Shown: positions 60,291-64,000 of the stretch, in pieces
Layout of the letters: the number at the start of each line of letters is the position of its first letter
How positions within the stretch are numbered: position 1 is the stretch's first letter
Source: Azolla caroliniana
Taxonomy: Eukaryota > Polypodiophyta
Direction: 5' to 3'
Length of the DNA: 64,000 nt
NCBI GenBank assembly: GCA_043228905.1
Contig: JBHGNT010000027.1
Location: forward strand, 248,001-312,000
Made by a program: the position numbers and the translations under genes
The notes under the pieces: model-generated
What the model was told of the DNA's origin: nothing
The model's input: the letters and a program-made list of their open reading frames with translations, nothing else
Databases searched by the model: none

Positions 60291-60981
60291 CGGTGAGGGC
60301 CAAAAAAAAAGCCAAGACAGCTTCGGAGCGAACTCTGTTACCAGAGCCGAGAACAGCTTTAGACAATTCCGTCAGGCACCACGAAGGGCTGGCTTGAGAA
60401 GTATCGCAAGACTTGACTTTCTGCGCCCTACTCTCAATGAGTCAAACTCTCCGTATCCATTACTCTTTTACAATCGATTATTTGATAGATCTGGAATGTG
60501 ATGAGATACACTCTAATCATCTCATAGGACCGCCCCGATGAAAACCAGCAGACCTAATCACCTTACGATGGTTAGCGGAATTCTCTCTCGGTAAATTGGG
60601 TCAATGAGACCATCGGCGTTCGTTTCAGAATCGGATAGTTACACGTCCCACATCCACTAGTCGCCGGGCCACCGAACATTGCTTCAACCATAAGGCAGCC
60701 AGAAAATTGGACCTTTAGTTTAGTTAGGTTTTCATCGCTTTCCGCACGCCTGGTAGAAAGCGGGTCGACCTTCCCCCCATTTACTTTATTTCATAGAAGC
60801 AATAGCGGCATGTATAGTGCTCGGTCTATCTAATTTGTATCGGAACGAAAGCAGCAGCAATGAACCGCTTCATCCGCGAGTCTTCCATCGACAAAGGACT
60901 GGCTCTGGCTCACGACGAATGCAAGCTGGAAAACACGGAACTCGGTACTTGGTTAGTGAAACCATGCATGAAAAATCAAGT
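60291..60981. other. spacer between atpB fragment and trnM
   Basis: In plastids atpE lies here between atpB and trnM; I cannot recognise atpE in this stretch. No other feature. Confidence 0.5.
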
Positions 60982-61054
60982 TACCTACTACTGGATTCGA
61001 ACCAATGACTTTCGCCGTATGAAAGCGATACTCTAACCCCTGAGTTAAGTAGGT
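60982..61054 (-). tRNA. trnM-CAU: elongator tRNA-Met(CAU), plastid-type
   Basis: 73-nt cloverleaf, acceptor ACCTACT/AGTAGGT, anticodon loop TTCATAC, T arm with GGTTCGAATCC. It matches plastid elongator trnM and lies next to the atpB remnant as in plastid genomes, so it probably came with it and may now be functional here. Confidence 0.9.
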
Positions 61055-62099
61055 TGGGCAGTTTCATAGCAGCCAGCCCGTTTCATCGAGCCTCGGAAGT
61101 CAAGGCGGCCATTCTATCTACAAGATTTTCTGTCAATTCCTGCAGACTGTTCAAGGAAACTCGTGGGGTGGGTTCCTGCTTTCCCTCAATGCCGAGCTGC
61201 TCTTTACGGCCCGGTAAGAATTCAATAAATTGAGTAGTTGCACCTGCTGGTATAATAAGATATCCGTCTGAACTCCTACATCAATACCATCCATGTCGGT
61301 CTGGGTCGCAACATCAATAACATCATCCACACCTTGATCCTTACTACCTTTCTCAAGAGGTTGGTTGTCGGCAACGTCGTTGTCAGAGGCCTATCAAGTG
61401 ACATTATTTCATTGACTACTTTTTTCCGCCGCTAACGGCCAACGAAAGAAAGAACTGCCATAAATATCAAGAACAGACCTTGTGTTGGCAAAGAAAGCCA
61501 ACGCAAGTCCCTCTAATGCTGCTTTGAAGGCATTTTCTTGAAACCTATCTTAGTTGACGAAACGAAGCCGTATATCCTTCGTCTCCTAGCTAAAATCTTT
61601 GGAATCATCATATTACTTTTACCAGGAGTAGTCTTTCCAGTGTCAGTCGAACGTAAAGTCATGGCTTCCATGTAACGTTGAAAGGGTCTTAATGTGGTGG
61701 GATCATCTGGGTTGTTATAACTCTTAGCGGATGGTTTGAAATCAATTTTAAAAGAACCTATTCCACCTCCAAGTGCTAATTTCTTTCTTTCTGTAATGGT
61801 TCTGGTAATTACATCTACGGTGCGCCGTGCGAGGCTCGTTTTCTTTCCGGAAGAATACCCTTCTACAACCAACATAGATGTTTGACTTGGAAGTATATAC
61901 GGCGGGCCAATACAACATCTTGGGCTAATAATCCATCGAGTTCGCGAGCAGTTAGTCGGAAAGGGGCGAAGCCGGGCAAAGCGGTTTCCCCGGTCCCCGA
62001 AGGAAGGACGGCTTAGCCCTCCTCGGTGGTGTCTCTCAGCTGATGCGAGAAAGGTTAGATTGACTCACTTGGTACGTACCTACTGCCTGAGTAAGGGCT
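61055..62099. other. unassigned region
   Basis: A 120-codon minus frame at 61875-61513 has no stops and a basic composition but no motif I recognise. The rest is non-coding as far as I can see. Confidence 0.4.
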
Positions 62100-62569
62100 A
62101 CGTATCCCGAACAGAATACGTCAGTATGTGTGTGGCGGAGTAATCCAGGGCCCAGTTTGGGCGAAAGCCTTGACTTCCACATGAAGCGGTCAAGGTTGCC
62201 GGACAGCCAGCCACAAGTAATTCCAGCATAGGAACTGACTTAAACAATCGAGCAGGTGCGCAAAGACCTGTAACCATTGGGTGCTCTGACGGGGCGAAGC
62301 AGGGAAGTGCGTAGCGCTTACTCCGTCCTCGAAAGGCAAAGACACGAAAAGAGAGCAACCACGGGAAGTAACCGCTTCGCATTGTCTAGTAAACGATGCG
62401 CGGTCTCAGAGGTCGCATAGTAGCGAGGGAGGAATGCCAGAAACCTGGCCGAGCCGCGAAGGCAACTAGTCAGAACAAACCTTAGTTCAACGCGGCCAGT
62501 ACGTATGCGGCCGGCCGGCGTTGAGAATAAGGAACAATTCTTCGAAACGGAAGGGACGGCAATACTCTC

Positions 62570-62606
<37 letters not shown>

Positions 62607-62684
62607 TTAAGGTGTTCCGAGTGAGAGCTGTATGACAAAAGATTGCCACGTACGGTTTGGAGGGCAGCATTGACTGACCCCTAT
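62100..62684 (+). other. group II intron nad1i258, 3' portion
   Basis: Domain V at 62625-62658 (GAGCTGTATGAC...), followed by domain VI and the 3' end CCCTAT. The 5' limit is unknown; no nad1 exon 1 was found upstream in this window. A (AAGC)n array of nine units lies at 62570-62605. Confidence 0.8.
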
Positions 62685-62820
62685 TTAAGTTTGGTTGCTC
62701 GGGCTGTTACACTTTCTGATTATGGTATGGTATTGTCGGATCCAAATGTAGGTACATTCTATCTATTTGCTATATCTTCTCCAGGGGTTTATGGGATTAT
62801 TACAGTGGGTCGGTCTAGTA
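62685..62820 (+). CDS. nad1: NADH dehydrogenase subunit 1, single exon
   Basis: Core membrane subunit of complex I. This 136-nt exon encodes [20 protein letters not shown], then [24 protein letters not shown], matching nad1 between intron sites 258 and 394 to the base (394-258=136). CGG in VGRSS needs editing to Trp. No stops need reversal in it. Exon 1 and the downstream exons are not in the window, so the gene is split; trans-splicing is possible but cannot be shown here. Confidence 0.93.
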
Positions 62821-63934
62821 GGGCGGCCGTTCAGTCACCTGTGGTACTAAAGCAGCCAGCCCGGCCCGCCCATGTGGTCAAATTGTTTGTAGTGTGGAAT
62901 GATCTGCTCTATACAGGGTGTAGGGCTCTTCGACAGAACTAGTAATAGGCTTGACTCGCGATTTGAAGGGTAGGGGGGGTTCTTGTGTAGGAGGCTAAAA
63001 GGGGATAGGGATACGTTCAAAGAAGTTCAGGAAGAAAGGAAGAGCATGCCGTAAAAGCATGGTTGAAGGTCGATCCTGTCTTCCCAGGGAGTACCTAACA
63101 ACACCATGTGGAAGAACCAACCTTGTGGATCAGGATGAGGTGCCGTCCTAGCGAATTGAAGTCTCCTTGGGTAGCCAACGACCTACAGTTATCCTTGTAC
63201 CTCTGTGCCGAGCGAACGACTGTACGCTGTCTTGTTTTCTGCCAGCTGGGATTGCTTGCCGGCCAGATCGGATTGGAGCAACCATTGCATGAAGGCACAT
63301 TACCCATCCTCTTGGGGACAAGAGACTGAACGACATCCCGATTTACTGCATTCCAGGACATCTGGGATGAGAGCCGTAGGTGATACCGGCGAAACCCAGC
63401 CAGATTTTGTTCTGGCAGGTAGTCAGAGGACTCATAGTACCCGCCCCGAAAGGGGCCCCTCACGCACGCACGGGGAAGACGCTAGTTTTCAGGGAAGAGG
63501 AAAGTCTTTATTTCTTTTTCCACGTTGTTTTCTTCTAGCAGCAGGAAAGGAGTCTGGATGTCTGCCTAGCTTCGGCAGATTCTACTCAACGCAATCTGCA
63601 AACTCGAATCCCCGAAACCTGACTCAATGCGGAATAGAATTGATCGTCGTTTGGTGGATCTCCAGCAAGCAGTTTTAACTAAAAGAACAGGACATACCAC
63701 AAAATTCAGAGAGAGAACACGAAGCGATCGATCTGCTTACCGAGGGCTAAGGCTAGACCGCAGGACCTGGATTTATGACGTCCGGCCCGCTCCTCTCGAG
63801 TCCTGCCTGCTGGGAACGAACCACGAGGACGACCGCCAAGAACGGGCGTACTCGAGGGGGGCCAGAACCAAGCCCAAACGGGACGGAAGGGTACGGAGCG
63901 AGGTATTATAAAGCATTGCTTTATGGCGGCCGAA
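62821..63934 (+). other. group II intron nad1i394, 5' portion
   Basis: Starts GGGCGGCCGTTCAGTCACC, the same 5' end as nad4i976 and atp1i361. No domain V was found before the window ends. Open frames inside (63205-63678 plus, 63463-63095 minus) show no motif I recognise. Confidence 0.7.
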
Positions 63935-64000
63935 GAAAAGAAAAGAAAAGAAAAGAAGCGGTTTTCATCATCATGCATGAAGGCGCGCGCGCGCGCCGGT
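63935..64000. repeat. dispersed element with (AAAAG)n and (GC)n
   Basis: GGCCGAAG, then (AAAAG)n, GCGGTTTTCATCATCATGCATGAAGGCG and (GC)n: an inverted copy of the dispersed element seen at 36262-36350. Confidence 0.85.

Noticed and set aside
61513-61875. 120-codon frame as a known plastid or mitochondrial gene
   Set aside because: Basic and stop-free, but I could not match it to any organelle protein, so it is left unnamed.

Overview
This is a plant mitochondrial genome window. It carries rrn18, an elongator-like set of organellar tRNAs, respiratory genes (nad4, nad1 exon, cox2, cox3, atp1) and ribosomal protein genes (rps1, rps2, rps3, rps11, rps13, rps14, rps19, rpl2, rpl16), most interrupted by group II introns. 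Nearly every protein gene contains genomic stop codons exactly where relatives have conserved Gln or Arg, and several genes need ACG read as AUG. That combination implies RNA editing in both directions (C-to-U and U-to-C), which is known from hornworts, lycophytes and ferns. The large intact set of ribosomal protein genes argues against hornworts. My best reading is a fern, with a lycophyte as the alternative; this is inference.

Layout: 0.24-2.1 kb holds an unrecognised AT-rich ORF cluster. nad4 (minus) fills 2.3-8.3 kb with two introns. A 1.7 kb repeat called R here (8.3-10.0 and 23.7-25.4 kb, partial copy 41.8-42.65 kb) lies immediately upstream of nad4, cox2 and rrn18. An 8,381 bp inverted repeat (8984-17364 and 47456-55836) carries complete copies of cox3, rps1, trnC and trnG-GCC. 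cox2 and rps14 lie at 21.9-27.2 kb. A ribosomal protein cluster rpl2-rps19-rps3-rpl16 reads leftward at 35.7-29.5 kb. trnR-UCU and rps2 lie at 37-38.1 kb, rrn18 at 39.9-41.8 kb, trnfM at 43 kb, atp1 at 43.4-45.8 kb, and rps13-rps11 at 47.4-46.5 kb. After the inverted repeat come trnF, a zone of broken plastid-derived genes (atpA, rpoC1, accD, atpB, trnM-CAU; 56.9-61.1 kb), and one exon of nad1 between two intron halves.

The intergenic and intronic DNA is studded with short tandem arrays of 4-6 bp units and a dispersed short element centred on ATGATGAAAACCGCTTC. These arrays are also found inside rrn18, several introns and the plastid-derived atpB fragment. Group II introns fall into sequence families that have apparently spread between genes. 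Exon joins were checked by reading frame and by conserved protein sequence; all domain V hairpins listed are 34 nt. Editing itself cannot be seen in DNA and is inferred.
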